A stretch of 64,000 nt of DNA from Bacteroidota bacterium (GTDB lineage: Bacteria; Bacteroidota; Bacteroidia; Sphingobacteriales; Sphingobacteriaceae). Both the position numbers and the translations under genes were made by a program. Below the pieces are notes generated by a model. It worked only from the letters and a program-made list of their open reading frames with translations. It was not told where the DNA came from and made no database searches. This document shows positions 8,537 through 18,002 of the stretch, in pieces; the first letter of the stretch is position 1, and each line of letters starts with the position of its first letter. Location: positions 124,001 through 188,000 of the forward strand of contig JAMFRP010000013.1 of NCBI GenBank assembly GCA_026224775.1, in the 5' to 3' direction.

Positions 8537-9037
8537 TTAATCCAAATAATCCGGCGGGAACAGTTGCTGACCGTATCTTTCAGCTGTCTGCTGAAACTTT
8601 TTCAATGTTTCCGGGTCGAGATGCGGTGGTGGTAAAAAGGTATCCGCTTCAACAGGTGTTCCTAATTCTAAAAACATTTCTTCCAGGCCCGATGGCACTA
8701 CGGTACAAAGCAAATGAGCCATTTTATCGCTCTTATTTTTAAAACAGTGTACAATGCCCCCTTTAGGAATAGTAATAAACGAGCCCTTTTTAGCCGTATA
8801 CACTCCCACTTCAGATTTAACCTCTACCTCCCCATCAACCACATAAAAAGATTCATAAAAATCAGCGTGTGCATGCGGGCCGGGCCCGCCGCCCGGCGGG
8901 ATCAGCATATCGATCGTCGCGAATTCGCCATTGGTTTCTTTTCCCGTGACAAGCACGCGGTAGGTATCCCCTACCATTGAGATGCTTTCGCCATCTTTAG
9001 CTCCAACGATAATTGGAGCAGGTTTTTCGTTTTTCAT
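8537..9037 (-). CDS. Single-domain cupin protein
   Basis: 166 residues, no signal peptide. Cupin motif 1 (GPHAHADFYESFYVVDGEVEV, about 54-75) has the two His and one Glu metal ligands. Motif 2 (GSFITIPKGGIVHCFKN, about 85-101) has the last His. Such small cupins bind Fe, Mn or Zn and act as dioxygenases, isomerases or sensors. The C-terminal tail (about 115-166, TPVEADTFLPPPHLDPETLKK) is typical of quercetin-dioxygenase-like members. The role is unknown and there is no partner gene. Confidence 0.82.
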   Translation of the reverse strand: MKNEKPAPIIVGAKDGESISMVGDTYRVLVTGKETNGEFATIDMLIPPGGGPGPHAHADFYESFYVVDGEVEVKSEVGVYTAKKGSFITIPKGGIVHCFKNKSDKMAHLLCTVVPSGLEEMFLELGTPVEADTFLPPPHLDPETLKKFQQTAERYGQQLFPPDYLD

Positions 9038-9101
9038 AGTTTTTATAGATTTAACTAAATATAAGAACTATTCTTTTGAAACTTAAAATGATAAATCTAT
9101 T

Positions 9102-9180
9102 GTCATTGCGAGGTACGAAGCAATCGCACGGAGAAAAGTGGTCTTGCATAGTTCGCGATTGCTTCGTACCTCGCAATGAC
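9102..9180. repeat. 79-bp palindromic repeat, copy 1 (second copy at 16801-16879)
   Basis: The outer arms GTCATTGCGAGGTACGAAGC and complement pair over about 28 bases, around a centre containing GTGGTCTTGCATAGTTCG. The copy at 16801 has the same length, arms and centre with a few substitutions. Paired changes occur: GGTACG here pairs with CGTACC, and GGAACG in the other copy pairs with CGTTCC. This shows the stem is conserved. Confidence 0.85.
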
Positions 9181-9311
9181 AAGTCGCTTTTGCGCCCCCC
9201 ATAAAAACAACATTGAATCATTTTCAAACAATTTATTAGACATTCCCTCTTGCAAATCACATTTGTTTTAAGTTCAACAAAACAGCATATTCGTAAATAA
9301 ACCATCACAAT

Positions 9312-9830
9312 ATGTATTCCACTCAATTGCTGTTTCGAATCGCTAAAACAATCGCTGTTGCTGCCATTGGTCTAATGTCGTTACTGATTGTTTTTGGCAA
9401 TACCACCGATTACTTTACCAATTACCACTTTGTTGAGCACGTAATGAAAATGGATACGATTTTCCCGGGCAGCCTGGTATACTATCGGCATATTGGGATT
9501 CCATTTCTGTATCATGCTGGTTATATTTTACTAATTGCACTGGAAGCTGTAATGACGTTCTGTTGTATAAAAGGCAGCTGGCTGCTGTTCAAAAATTTAA
9601 AATCTAGCGTAGCAACGTTTCATGCGGCCAAGAATTGGGCCATAGCGGGCATTACTATCGGCATTACCATATGGTTTTTAGGTTTCGAGGTGATAGGCGG
9701 CGAATGGTTTGCCATGTGGCAAAGTCAGGCTTGGAACGGCCTGGGCGCGGCAGAAAGGATTGTAAGCTTTTTGGTGTTGATATTGATCCTGCTTCATTTT
9801 AAAGAGGAAGAGCTCATATCAAATCCATAA
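9312..9830 (+). CDS. DUF2165 family small integral membrane protein
   Basis: 172 residues with four hydrophobic segments (about 10-30, 62-88, 108-126 and 143-162). The FGNTTDYFTNYHFVEHVMKMDT loop between helices 1 and 2 and the C-terminal GGEWFAMWQSQAWNG loop are characteristic of DUF2165. The function of the family is unknown. It converges with the ArsB-type gene, overlapping its end by 12 bases (9819-9830), so the two are antisense at their 3' ends. No terminator was seen here. Confidence 0.85.
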   Translation: MYSTQLLFRIAKTIAVAAIGLMSLLIVFGNTTDYFTNYHFVEHVMKMDTIFPGSLVYYRHIGIPFLYHAGYILLIALEAVMTFCCIKGSWLLFKNLKSSVATFHAAKNWAIAGITIGITIWFLGFEVIGGEWFAMWQSQAWNGLGAAERIVSFLVLILILLHFKEEELISNP

Positions 9831-11060
9831 TGAAGCAAGGGCCGCGATAAGCGCCAGGGTCATCACTATACTACCCAATTTTAAAAATGCCCATGCGCTA
9901 ATGGTTTGGCCCTCACGCCGTAAAGCCACCAGCCAAAGTATGGTAGCTAGTGAACCGGTGATGGAAAGATTTGGCCCGAGATCAACCCCAATAAGTACCG
10001 CGCTTTTAACCATCTCGGGAGCGTGACCGACATTAATTACATTACCTGCAATAAGGCCAACCGGTAAATTATTCATCAGGTTACAAACTACGGCAATAGT
10101 ACCTGCACCTATCCAAACCGTACCGGTTATTGATTGCGATATACCATGATTAAGCATCGTTGTAAGATGCTGGATTAAGCCTGTTTTATTTAAGGCTTCA
10201 ACAATTACAAACAATCCCGCCACCAGCGGTAACACCGCCCAGGATACGCCCTTGATCACTACTAACGGATTCTTTTTTGAACGGATGATAACTATAGCCG
10301 AGGTTACCACACCAGTAACAGCCGTTGGCAAACCCAATTGAAGGCCGAATGCTGACGCGATCAATAAAACAACAGCAGTTATGCCAATACCAATCAATGC
10401 AGTTTTACCGCCATGCGGTAAATGCGGGATAGCGATGTCTATTTCAATTTTTGCTTTAAAACAAGTCCTTTGCATAAAATACAGCGCGAAATAGGTAACC
10501 ACAATAGCGCAAACCGATGGTAAACCATATTGGGCCAGCCAATGCAGTAAAGCGGGCATATGACTGCCATAAATAACCAAATTAGCCGGGTTGGATATAG
10601 GCAATACAAATGATGCCGCATTGGCTATAAACGCGCAGATGAGCAAATAAGGCAATGGCTTTTCAACCTTGGCGGCTTTAACAGCGGCAGCTACCGCGGG
10701 TGTTAATACCACGGCAGTTGCATCATTGGATAAGAATATGGTTACAATTACGCCTACCAAATATATTAACAAAAACAGCCTGTTAGCTGATCCTTTAGCC
10801 ATTACTGTGGCGTGCGCGGCGAGCCAGTCAAACAGTTTTTCTTCACGGGCGGTTTCTGCCAGCAACATCATCCCGATCAAAAAAAGGTATACGTCTAAGC
10901 CTTTTACAACACCTAACCATACATCGCCGGGCTTAATTAATTGAAATATCAGTAATAATACAGCACCAATTACGGCATATATGGCTTCTGTTATTTTAAA
11001 TGGCCTGATGATAACCCCGGCAATGGCTAAAAATGAGATGATCCAGATAGCGATGTTCAT
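9819..11060 (-). CDS. ArsB-type anion permease (arsenite-efflux-like)
   Basis: 413 residues with about 11-12 membrane segments. The ArsB/NhaD/ion-transporter signature FLSNDATAVVLTP (about 108-120) and the second half-repeat NNLPVGLIAGN (about 333-343) are present, as is a typical NAASFVLPISNPANLVIYG loop. ArsB exports arsenite or antimonite using the proton gradient. No arsR, arsC or arsA gene is nearby, so an arsenic role is plausible but unproven. Its start overlaps the end of the MFS gene by 4 bases, so the two are translationally coupled. Confidence 0.8.
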   Translation of the reverse strand: MNIAIWIISFLAIAGVIIRPFKITEAIYAVIGAVLLLIFQLIKPGDVWLGVVKGLDVYLFLIGMMLLAETAREEKLFDWLAAHATVMAKGSANRLFLLIYLVGVIVTIFLSNDATAVVLTPAVAAAVKAAKVEKPLPYLLICAFIANAASFVLPISNPANLVIYGSHMPALLHWLAQYGLPSVCAIVVTYFALYFMQRTCFKAKIEIDIAIPHLPHGGKTALIGIGITAVVLLIASAFGLQLGLPTAVTGVVTSAIVIIRSKKNPLVVIKGVSWAVLPLVAGLFVIVEALNKTGLIQHLTTMLNHGISQSITGTVWIGAGTIAVVCNLMNNLPVGLIAGNVINVGHAPEMVKSAVLIGVDLGPNLSITGSLATILWLVALRREGQTISAWAFLKLGSIVMTLALIAALASLWI

Positions 11061-12295
11061 GTAATTTGTTTAGAAGTATCACAAGCCATTCTAAGTGATT
11101 TTGCGAAAATTAGCCATAATAAAATTGAAACAGTAGCAAAGCTACCTAAAATTAAAAAGGTGGAACTATAACCAAAGCCCTGCGCTATCCAGCCGCCGAT
11201 AGCCGGGCTTAAGGACGCGCCTAAGCCTTGAACAGTCATCACTGCACCCTGGCCTATATTTACCCGCCCTGTTCCGTTTAAGATGTGTGCTACCAAACCC
11301 GGAACAGCCACACTCTGTAAGCCGGCGCCTATACCATCCAATATTTGAACCGGATAAAGCCCGGTGTGGTTGATCATATGCGAGGCTATTAAACCCCTGA
11401 CAGGCAGTGCCAAAAACGAAATTAACAGAACAAGCCAATAGCCGCTTTTCTCAGCCATACGCATAGCGATCAGCGATACAACAACCATTACTACCTGTGC
11501 AATTACAATTGTCATGGCTACAAACATGATCGGGTTGCCCTGACTTTTTGTGGCGGCAGCTAACCCATATAAAGGCAGCATAGCGCCATTGCCTAAATGG
11601 AAACAGGCTAATGCGGCGGCTAGTATAAGCAACGGTTTACAATGTAGTAATACTTTTAGGCCGCTCGCCTTACTATCGCCTCCACCCTCTTTTAAACCTC
11701 TAGCGGCTCTGTCATCAATGCTTTTGGCGGGAACCATCAAAACAGATATTACCGAAAGCACCCCAAAAAGCGCAGCCAGGCAAAATACCGCAGGCATACC
11801 AAATTTCATCCCTAAATAGCCCGATAGTGCCGCACCTGCCACATTTCCAGCATGATTATAAGCCTGGTTATACCCATTCTGGCGGTTAAAGCCTGCTTGT
11901 TTTACTATGCCGAGTGTAATACCAACAACGGCTGGCCCAATAGCCGATCCCGCGACAGCTGTGGCTATCTGCGAAATACTTACCAGCCAAAAGTTTTGGG
12001 ATAGCAATATAATAGCCGATGCCAAAATGGTAAAAATACCGGGGATAACTATATATAAACGCTTACGTTTCGTTTCATCTATCAATGCTCCGGCCGGGGC
12101 GGTCATTAGCATGCCTGCAACTCCGCCTATGGTCATTACGGTACCAATGGGGCCACTTTTCCAACCATTTGCTAAAAGAAAGACGCCCAGAAACGGACCA
12201 ATTCCCGCCTGCATATCCGCCATGAAAAAGTTGAGTGATTGGAGTGGCCGAATTACCCAACGTTTTTTCGCAATAGCGGATTCTTGCTTTCCCAT
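11057..12295 (-). CDS. MFS transporter, translationally coupled to ArsB-type permease
   Basis: 412 residues with 12 predicted helices and a central loop around 200-215 (SIDDRAARGLKEGGG). The MFS motif A analogue between helices 2 and 3 reads GALIDETKRKRLY. A cytosolic N-terminus (MGKQESAIAKKRW) fits. It is first in the minus-strand operon and overlaps the ArsB-type gene by ATGA (11057-11060). Substrate unknown. The coupling suggests the two export related compounds, or one compound and its conjugate. Confidence 0.85.
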   Translation of the reverse strand: MGKQESAIAKKRWVIRPLQSLNFFMADMQAGIGPFLGVFLLANGWKSGPIGTVMTIGGVAGMLMTAPAGALIDETKRKRLYIVIPGIFTILASAIILLSQNFWLVSISQIATAVAGSAIGPAVVGITLGIVKQAGFNRQNGYNQAYNHAGNVAGAALSGYLGMKFGMPAVFCLAALFGVLSVISVLMVPAKSIDDRAARGLKEGGGDSKASGLKVLLHCKPLLILAAALACFHLGNGAMLPLYGLAAATKSQGNPIMFVAMTIVIAQVVMVVVSLIAMRMAEKSGYWLVLLISFLALPVRGLIASHMINHTGLYPVQILDGIGAGLQSVAVPGLVAHILNGTGRVNIGQGAVMTVQGLGASLSPAIGGWIAQGFGYSSTFLILGSFATVSILLWLIFAKSLRMACDTSKQIT

Positions 12296-12515
12296 CTTTT
12301 ACAATCAACATTACTATATATCTATTGTTTGCCAGCTCTCAACTAACATAACAATTACAATAGCAGAATTTTGATTGAAAAAGAAAATGATTTATCAAGC
12401 TAAATAATTTCCATGGGAATAGTAAAAACATCCATTCAGACAGTTAATTTAGAAGAAACTTAATATAGGTATAAACGTATACCATTTAACAACCAATTCA
12501 TATCTTCATTCCTAA

Positions 12516-15500
12516 ATGTTGTATCGGGGTACAAAATGTATTTTATTTTTATTGCTGATAGGCATTTTCGGCTTATTAAATAAAAGTTATGCCCAAAATA
12601 TAAGCCTCAAATTTCAGCACGTTGGCACAACTGAAGGCTTGTCGCAAATTAATGTGAACTGTATTATGCAGGATAGCCGGGGCTTTATATGGATTGCCAC
12701 CCGGAACGGCTTAAACCGTTATGATGGCTACCATTTTATAACCTACCGTTATGACTCCAATGATAGCACAACCCTCAGCAATAACATGGTTACCGATATT
12801 GCCGAAGATAAAACCGGTAATATTTGGCTGGCCACACTTGGTGGTTTAAATATGTATCAACGCAGTACCGGGCGTTTTATACGCTATGTGCATAACAGCC
12901 ATAACAACGCGAGCATTATTGATAACATTATAAACCGTATTACATTTGATACTGATAATAATTTATGGATAGCAACGCAGGATGGCGGCCTGGATTGCTT
13001 TTACATTTCACTAGATAAATTTGTGCACCATCAGCACAACAATTTGGATACTACCAGTTTAAGCGACAATAGCGTTCGTACCATTTACCAGGATAACCAG
13101 CACCGCCTATGGGCCGGAACCGAAAACGGTGGGCTGAACCTTTATAACAGGGTTAATAACACCTTTACCAAATATCAATATCATGACCTTGTTACCCATG
13201 CTACTATTGGGAACGACGTTATATGCGTTTTTGAAGACAGGCAGCAACAAATATGGTTTGGTACGCAGGACGACGGGCTCTTCTCCTTTAATCCGCAGCA
13301 AAAAACATTTAAACATTTCCCCTTCGATCCAAAGAATCCGAATAGCATATCGTCAAAAACCATATATAGTTTAAACGATGATAAAAACGGCAATTTATGG
13401 ATAGGGACAGAAAACGGCGGCCTATGTATACTAAACAAAAACACAGGCAAGATCAACGTTTATCAAAATGATGAGGTTGATAATAATAGCATTAACGGCA
13501 ACTCGGTATACGCCATTTGCAGAGACAGGAATGGCAATATGTGGGTTGGTGCATTCGGTGGGGGCATAAATCTGTATAAAAAAAGCACCTCGAGCTTTAC
13601 ACTTTATCGCCATAGCAGTTCGCCCTTAAGCTTATCAAACAACTATGTATTGGATTTTGCCGAAGATAAAACTGGCAACATATGGATTGGCACCGATGGC
13701 GGCGGCTTAAATAAGTTTGATCCGGCTAAACAAACTTTCATCCACTACAAAAAACCTGATGACGGTAAAAATGGTATCGCGGGCAACTATGTGCTTGCCG
13801 TAAAACCCGATGACCAGGGAAATATTTGGATAGGTACCTGGGGTGATGGCTTAAGTATATTTAATCCTTCAACAAATACATTTAAAAACTTTAAGGTTGA
13901 TACCAGCAAACCTAATAGTATTGGCGGCAACAGCATTTACTACCTGTTACATACCCGCGACAAAAAAACCTGGATAAGTGCCTTTAATAACGGCGTAGAT
14001 TGTTACGACCCGGCAACAGATTTATTTAAACACTATAATTTTAATGCAAATGATCCCAAAAGTATAAGCAGCGACAGGGTATATGTAATTTATGAGGATA
14101 AAGAGGGCAACCTTTGGTTTGGAACAGCCGACGGTGGCCTTGACCTGTTAAACCGGAGTAACAACACATTTACAAGTTACCAGCATAATGAAAAAACAAA
14201 CAGTATAAGCAGCAATTCTGTAACAGATATTTTTGAGGATAGCAAAGGCCGACTGTGGTTAGCCACATTGTCGGGCCTTGACTTATTTGACCGGAAGACC
14301 AAACATTTTACCATTTATACCAAAAAGGATGGCTTGTCAAGTGATATTATTTATGCCATAAGGCAAGGCAACCTGGGCAAATTATGGATAAGCAACAATA
14401 GTGGCTTAACAAAATTTGATCCTGAGGCTAATACCTTCACCAATTACACTACCGAAGATGGCTTACAGGGAGACGAGTTTAAACCACACTCAGCTTTGGT
14501 CAGTCGCGATGGCGATATATATTTTGGCGGCATTAATGGATTTAATGTTTTTTCGCCAGCCAGGGTTTTAAAAGCGGCAAAATTTGCGCCGTTGGTTATT
14601 ACATCATTCCAGTTATTTAACAAACCGCTCACTATTGCACAGGGGCCAAATGATAATTCGCCATTAAAAAATGATGTAACCGATACCCGGAAAATAACCT
14701 TATCGCATAAGCAATCTGTTTTTTCGATTGAATTCGCGGCGCTTGATTACGCATCGCCAGATAGAAAACAATATGCCTATTTTTTAGAGGGTTTTGATAA
14801 AGAGTGGAATTATATTGGCAGCCATAATGCGGCATATTATACCAATTTACCGCCGGGCAATTACAACTTCAAATTAAGATACAGGAACAGCCAGGGGATA
14901 TGGTCACCGGTAGCATCGCCACTTAATATAGTTATAGTACCACCATTTTGGTTAACCTGGTGGTTTGAAATACTTGCAGTGATATTTATTGTAAGTGCTA
15001 TTATTGCCTTGTTCAGATACCGGCTACGTGCAATTGAAAAACAAAAAAGAATATTAGAGCAACAGGTGCTTGAACGTACTCAGAACATTTTGCAGCTTAC
15101 GCTTGAAGAACGCAAATCGCGCGAAATTGCCGAAAAAGCAAAAGAAGAAGCTGAAAATGCCAATAAAGCCAAAAGCATATTTTTAGCTACCATGAGCCAT
15201 GAAATAAGAACACCAATGAATGGTGTAATAGGTATGGCTACTTTATTGGCAGACACTAATTTAACCCCCGAACAGACAGAATATACCGAGATCATTAAAA
15301 GCTCGGGCGATGCGCTGTTAACCGTTATTAATGACATCCTGGATTTTTCAAAGATCGAATCGGGCAATATGGAGCTTGATGAACATGAGTTTGACCTGCG
15401 GGAATGCATCGAGGGTGTTTTAGAACTTTTTAAGGAAAAAATACACCGCTCAAACCTCGAGCTGCTCTATCATATCGAACCCAATGTCCCGGCCAATGTA

Positions 15501-16709
15501 ATCGCAGATTCTACCCGCCTGAGACAGATTTTGATAAACCTGATTGGGAACGCTGTTAAATTTACCACCAAGGGCGAAATTTATTTGCACGCGAGCGTTG
15601 TTAACGTTATTAATGATAAGCTAACCTTAACTTTTGAAATACGCGACACCGGGATTGGCATACCCGAAGATAAGATAGCACGATTGTTTAAAGCATTCTC
15701 TCAGGTTGACTCCAGCACCACCAGGAAATATGGCGGTACCGGCCTCGGTCTGGTAATATGCGATAAACTGGTGCAGCTAATGGATGGCAATATTTCTGTT
15801 GATAGTAAGATCAATCAGGGTACCACATTTACGTTCACCATAAAATGCGGTATCGCAACCGGCGTTACCCAACCACCCGAATACCTGCCCACACCTGCGT
15901 TAGAGAATAAACATATCCTTATTGTTGATGATAATAATACCAATCTTAACATTCTTAAAGCCCAGTTAAGTTACTGGAATTTCATCCCGGTATTAGCAAG
16001 CTCGGGACTGGAGGCTTTAAGTATATTATCAACAGGCAGCCCGATTGATATAATAATATCTGATATGAGTATGCCCGAAATGGATGGCATCCAGCTCACA
16101 AAAAAAATAAAACGCATACGACCAGAAGTACCTGTTATTTTGCTTACTTCTGTTGATAGTCAGCAAATTGGGCCCGACTCTGCTTTATTTGATGTGATAC
16201 TGAGCAAACCAGCCCGCCACCACGTGTTACTTAAATGCATTATTAGTTTGTTAAAGCTTAAGGATGAAGTAGTTAAAAATGCAAAAACTCAAAAAAGCCA
16301 CCTATCAACAGAAATGGCATTAAAATATCCGATGGAAATTTTAATTGTTGAGGATAATTTGGTTAACCAAAAAGTAGCTATGCATATTCTTGGGAAAATG
16401 GGGTATCATCCACAAATAGCAAACAATGGCCTGGAGGCAGTAAATGCTATAAAAAACAATCGTTTTGATTTGGTTTTTATGGATGTACAGATGCCGGAGA
16501 TGGACGGCCTGGCGGCCACACGGTTCATCAGGGCAAACTTTACCACCCAACCCTACATTGTTGCTATGACAGCTAACGCGATGACTGAGGACAGAGATAT
16601 ATGCCTACAAGCAGGCATGGATGATTACCTAAGCAAACCCATGAAATTAAATGAAATGATAGCCGTGCTTGAAAAATACGGCGAGCTAATTAACTTCAAA
16701 GGTAATTAG
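12516..16709 (+). CDS. Propeller-sensing hybrid histidine kinase with two receivers
   Basis: 1397 residues. Order: signal peptide (1-26); about 13-14 Reg_prop beta-propeller repeats (about 30-690, unit pattern GNLWIGTxxGGL); Y_Y_Y domain (about 730-805); membrane helix (about 812-835); coiled coil; HisKA with H895 in MSHEIRTP; HATPase_c (N-box near 1010, DTGIGIP near 1044, GTGLGL near 1073); receiver 1 with D1183; receiver 2 with D1323. It lacks the C-terminal AraC domain of classical Bacteroidota hybrid two-component systems, so output must go through another protein. Receiver 1 retains ILIVDDN but the region after the phospho-Asp is diverged ([19 protein letters not shown]). No SusCD or glycan genes adjoin, so the ligand is unknown. 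Confidence 0.93.
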   Translation: MLYRGTKCILFLLLIGIFGLLNKSYAQNISLKFQHVGTTEGLSQINVNCIMQDSRGFIWIATRNGLNRYDGYHFITYRYDSNDSTTLSNNMVTDIAEDKTGNIWLATLGGLNMYQRSTGRFIRYVHNSHNNASIIDNIINRITFDTDNNLWIATQDGGLDCFYISLDKFVHHQHNNLDTTSLSDNSVRTIYQDNQHRLWAGTENGGLNLYNRVNNTFTKYQYHDLVTHATIGNDVICVFEDRQQQIWFGTQDDGLFSFNPQQKTFKHFPFDPKNPNSISSKTIYSLNDDKNGNLWIGTENGGLCILNKNTGKINVYQNDEVDNNSINGNSVYAICRDRNGNMWVGAFGGGINLYKKSTSSFTLYRHSSSPLSLSNNYVLDFAEDKTGNIWIGTDGGGLNKFDPAKQTFIHYKKPDDGKNGIAGNYVLAVKPDDQGNIWIGTWGDGLSIFNPSTNTFKNFKVDTSKPNSIGGNSIYYLLHTRDKKTWISAFNNGVDCYDPATDLFKHYNFNANDPKSISSDRVYVIYEDKEGNLWFGTADGGLDLLNRSNNTFTSYQHNEKTNSISSNSVTDIFEDSKGRLWLATLSGLDLFDRKTKHFTIYTKKDGLSSDIIYAIRQGNLGKLWISNNSGLTKFDPEANTFTNYTTEDGLQGDEFKPHSALVSRDGDIYFGGINGFNVFSPARVLKAAKFAPLVITSFQLFNKPLTIAQGPNDNSPLKNDVTDTRKITLSHKQSVFSIEFAALDYASPDRKQYAYFLEGFDKEWNYIGSHNAAYYTNLPPGNYNFKLRYRNSQGIWSPVASPLNIVIVPPFWLTWWFEILAVIFIVSAIIALFRYRLRAIEKQKRILEQQVLERTQNILQLTLEERKSREIAEKAKEEAENANKAKSIFLATMSHEIRTPMNGVIGMATLLADTNLTPEQTEYTEIIKSSGDALLTVINDILDFSKIESGNMELDEHEFDLRECIEGVLELFKEKIHRSNLELLYHIEPNVPANVIADSTRLRQILINLIGNAVKFTTKGEIYLHASVVNVINDKLTLTFEIRDTGIGIPEDKIARLFKAFSQVDSSTTRKYGGTGLGLVICDKLVQLMDGNISVDSKINQGTTFTFTIKCGIATGVTQPPEYLPTPALENKHILIVDDNNTNLNILKAQLSYWNFIPVLASSGLEALSILSTGSPIDIIISDMSMPEMDGIQLTKKIKRIRPEVPVILLTSVDSQQIGPDSALFDVILSKPARHHVLLKCIISLLKLKDEVVKNAKTQKSHLSTEMALKYPMEILIVEDNLVNQKVAMHILGKMGYHPQIANNGLEAVNAIKNNRFDLVFMDVQMPEMDGLAATRFIRANFTTQPYIVAMTANAMTEDRDICLQAGMDDYLSKPMKLNEMIAVLEKYGELINFKGN

Positions 16710-17113
16710 GGATAGATCACCATACTAGCATGAGATTCATTCAAACACCCTTTGTCATTCTGAGCATAGCGAATAATCTGTAAGGTAGCATCTTCACCAT
16801 GTCATTGCGAGGAACGAAGCAATCGCACATACAAAAGCGGTCTTGCAAAGTTCGCGATTGCTTCGTTCCTCGCAATGACAAGGTGTTTTTATTTTCCTTT
16901 ATTGTCATTCTGAGCATAGCGAAGAATCTGTAAAGTAGTTTACATCAGTACAGATGCTTCGTCCCTCAGCATGACAAAACTTCCTTATCACCTTAGCTCG
17001 CAATGGCGCTAAGTTAATAACGCGCGCAAAGGCTGTCATCCTGAGCATAGTCGAAGTATTTGGGCTGGCCTTTACGTTTATGCCGAGCTCCTCCATCAAA
17101 AAATAATGGTCAC
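16710..17113. repeat. Repeat-filled spacer after hybrid kinase
   Basis: No gene seen. It holds GTCATTCTGAGCATAGCGAA at 16753-16785 and again at 16903-16930, the 79-bp palindrome at 16801-16879, and GTCATCCTGAGCATAGTCGAAG at 17036-17058. Short open frames across these repeats are not genes. Confidence 0.7.
16801..16879. repeat. 79-bp palindromic repeat, copy 2
   Basis: Arms start GTCATTGCGAGGAACGAAGC and end with the complement. The centre (GCGGTCTTGCAAAGTTCG) matches copy 1 at 9102-9180. It is flanked on both sides by GTCATTCTGAGCATAGCG sequences, so several repeat families cluster here. Confidence 0.85.
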
Positions 17114-17302
17114 TTATCTTTTGAATAGATGCCACCATAACGTCATCAAACTATTGATTAAACACTGGGCCAATATTGCCAGCATTACTAATCCAAATAC
17201 AAATTGAAGCGTATTTTCGTACTTGCGGTTTCCTACAGGCATAATTAATAAGAAAATATTAATTATAAAGATATTAATTATTCCACAAATGAGCATAAAC
17301 AT
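17114..17302 (-). CDS. Possible small two-helix membrane protein
   Basis: 62 residues beginning MFMLICGIINIFIINIFLLI, with two hydrophobic segments (about 2-20 and 34-55) joined by a polar PVGNRKYENT loop and ending WWHLFKR. The helix-loop-helix layout with positive ends looks like a real small membrane protein, and the region is outside the neighbouring repeats. No promoter match or family was recognised, so it may be spurious. Confidence 0.35.
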   Translation of the reverse strand: MFMLICGIINIFIINIFLLIMPVGNRKYENTLQFVFGLVMLAILAQCLINSLMTLWWHLFKR

Positions 17303-17413
17303 TATTCTTTGTTTTTTTTCTATTTTTCAAATTACACGTTAACATCTGTTTTTTTAACATATGGTGGTGAATGATAATTTCACAAATTCATATTTTAAAT
17401 TACTGTCCATCAC

Positions 17414-17421
17414 TATATTTG
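17414..17421 (+). promoter_or_regulatory. Candidate -7 element for VOC gene
   Basis: TATATTTG matches TAnnTTTG and ends 22 bases before the ATG at 17444. No good -33 element was seen. Confidence 0.5.
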
Positions 17422-17443
17422 TTATAACTAACCAATCATCAAC

Positions 17444-17866
17444 ATGAAAGCTAACATCACCATTGTATACAACGGGCAAACCGAAGAGGCTTTTAACTTT
17501 TATCGCTCCATATTTGGCGGCGATTTTGGCAGACTTTCTCGCATGAGCGAAATACCCGGCGCACCACCAATGCCGGAAGATCAGGCAAACAAAATATTAT
17601 TTATGGATTTGCCTGTTGGTGAAAACCTATTAATGGGTATGGATTGCCCGGCGAGCATGCCACCCGTAAATGTGGGTAATAACTTTATGATAACCATTGA
17701 TACTGCCAGCGAATCGGAAAACACTCATCTGTTTAATAAGCTTGCCGAAGGCGGTGAAATTAAAATGCCACTCGCCCACCAGTTTTGGGGCGCATTCTTC
17801 GGTATGGTTACCGATAAATTTGGCATCACCTGGATGCTGAGTTACGTAAACCAGGAACAATCCTAA
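17444..17866 (+). CDS. VOC-family protein (PhnB/glyoxalase-like)
   Basis: 140 residues, a single vicinal-oxygen-chelate domain pair. The N-terminus MKANITIVYNGQTEEAFNFYRSIFGG and the later AHQFWGAFFGMVTDKFGITWML segment are hallmarks of the PhnB-like subgroup (also annotated as 3-demethylubiquinone methyltransferase-like). Most members lack a proven enzyme activity. Some are metal-dependent dioxygenases or antibiotic-binding proteins. Monocistronic, with a candidate promoter (17414) and terminator (17872). Confidence 0.87.
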   Translation: MKANITIVYNGQTEEAFNFYRSIFGGDFGRLSRMSEIPGAPPMPEDQANKILFMDLPVGENLLMGMDCPASMPPVNVGNNFMITIDTASESENTHLFNKLAEGGEIKMPLAHQFWGAFFGMVTDKFGITWMLSYVNQEQS

Positions 17867-17871
17867 AACAA

Positions 17872-17901
17872 AAGAACCCGGACCAACAGGCCCGGGTTCT
17901 T
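17872..17901 (+). terminator. Terminator after VOC gene
   Basis: A 10-bp perfect stem (AAGAACCCGG / CCGGGTTCTT) with a 9-10 base loop follows the stop codon by 5 bases. The T-run is weak (TTCTTCAT). Confidence 0.75.
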
Positions 17902-17940
17902 CATAAAACATTAAATCTTAGAAGTTATATAAAAACAAAG

Positions 17941-17970
17941 CGTCATTGCGAGCGAAGCGTGGCAATGACG
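17941..17970. repeat. Short GTCATTGCGAG palindrome
   Basis: CGTCATTGC and GCAATGACG arms (9 bp) flank GAGCGAAGCGTG. This is a minimal relative of the 79-bp repeat family. Confidence 0.6.
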
Positions 17971-18002
17971 ATAGCTTATCTTTTTCAAACAGATGCATTT
18001 TA

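Noticed and set aside
9051..9326. 91-residue minus-strand frame
   Set aside because: It spans the 79-bp palindrome and the promoter region of the DUF2165 gene.
16905..17138. 77-residue minus-strand frame
   Set aside because: It runs through GTCATTCTGAG repeats and has no protein-like composition.
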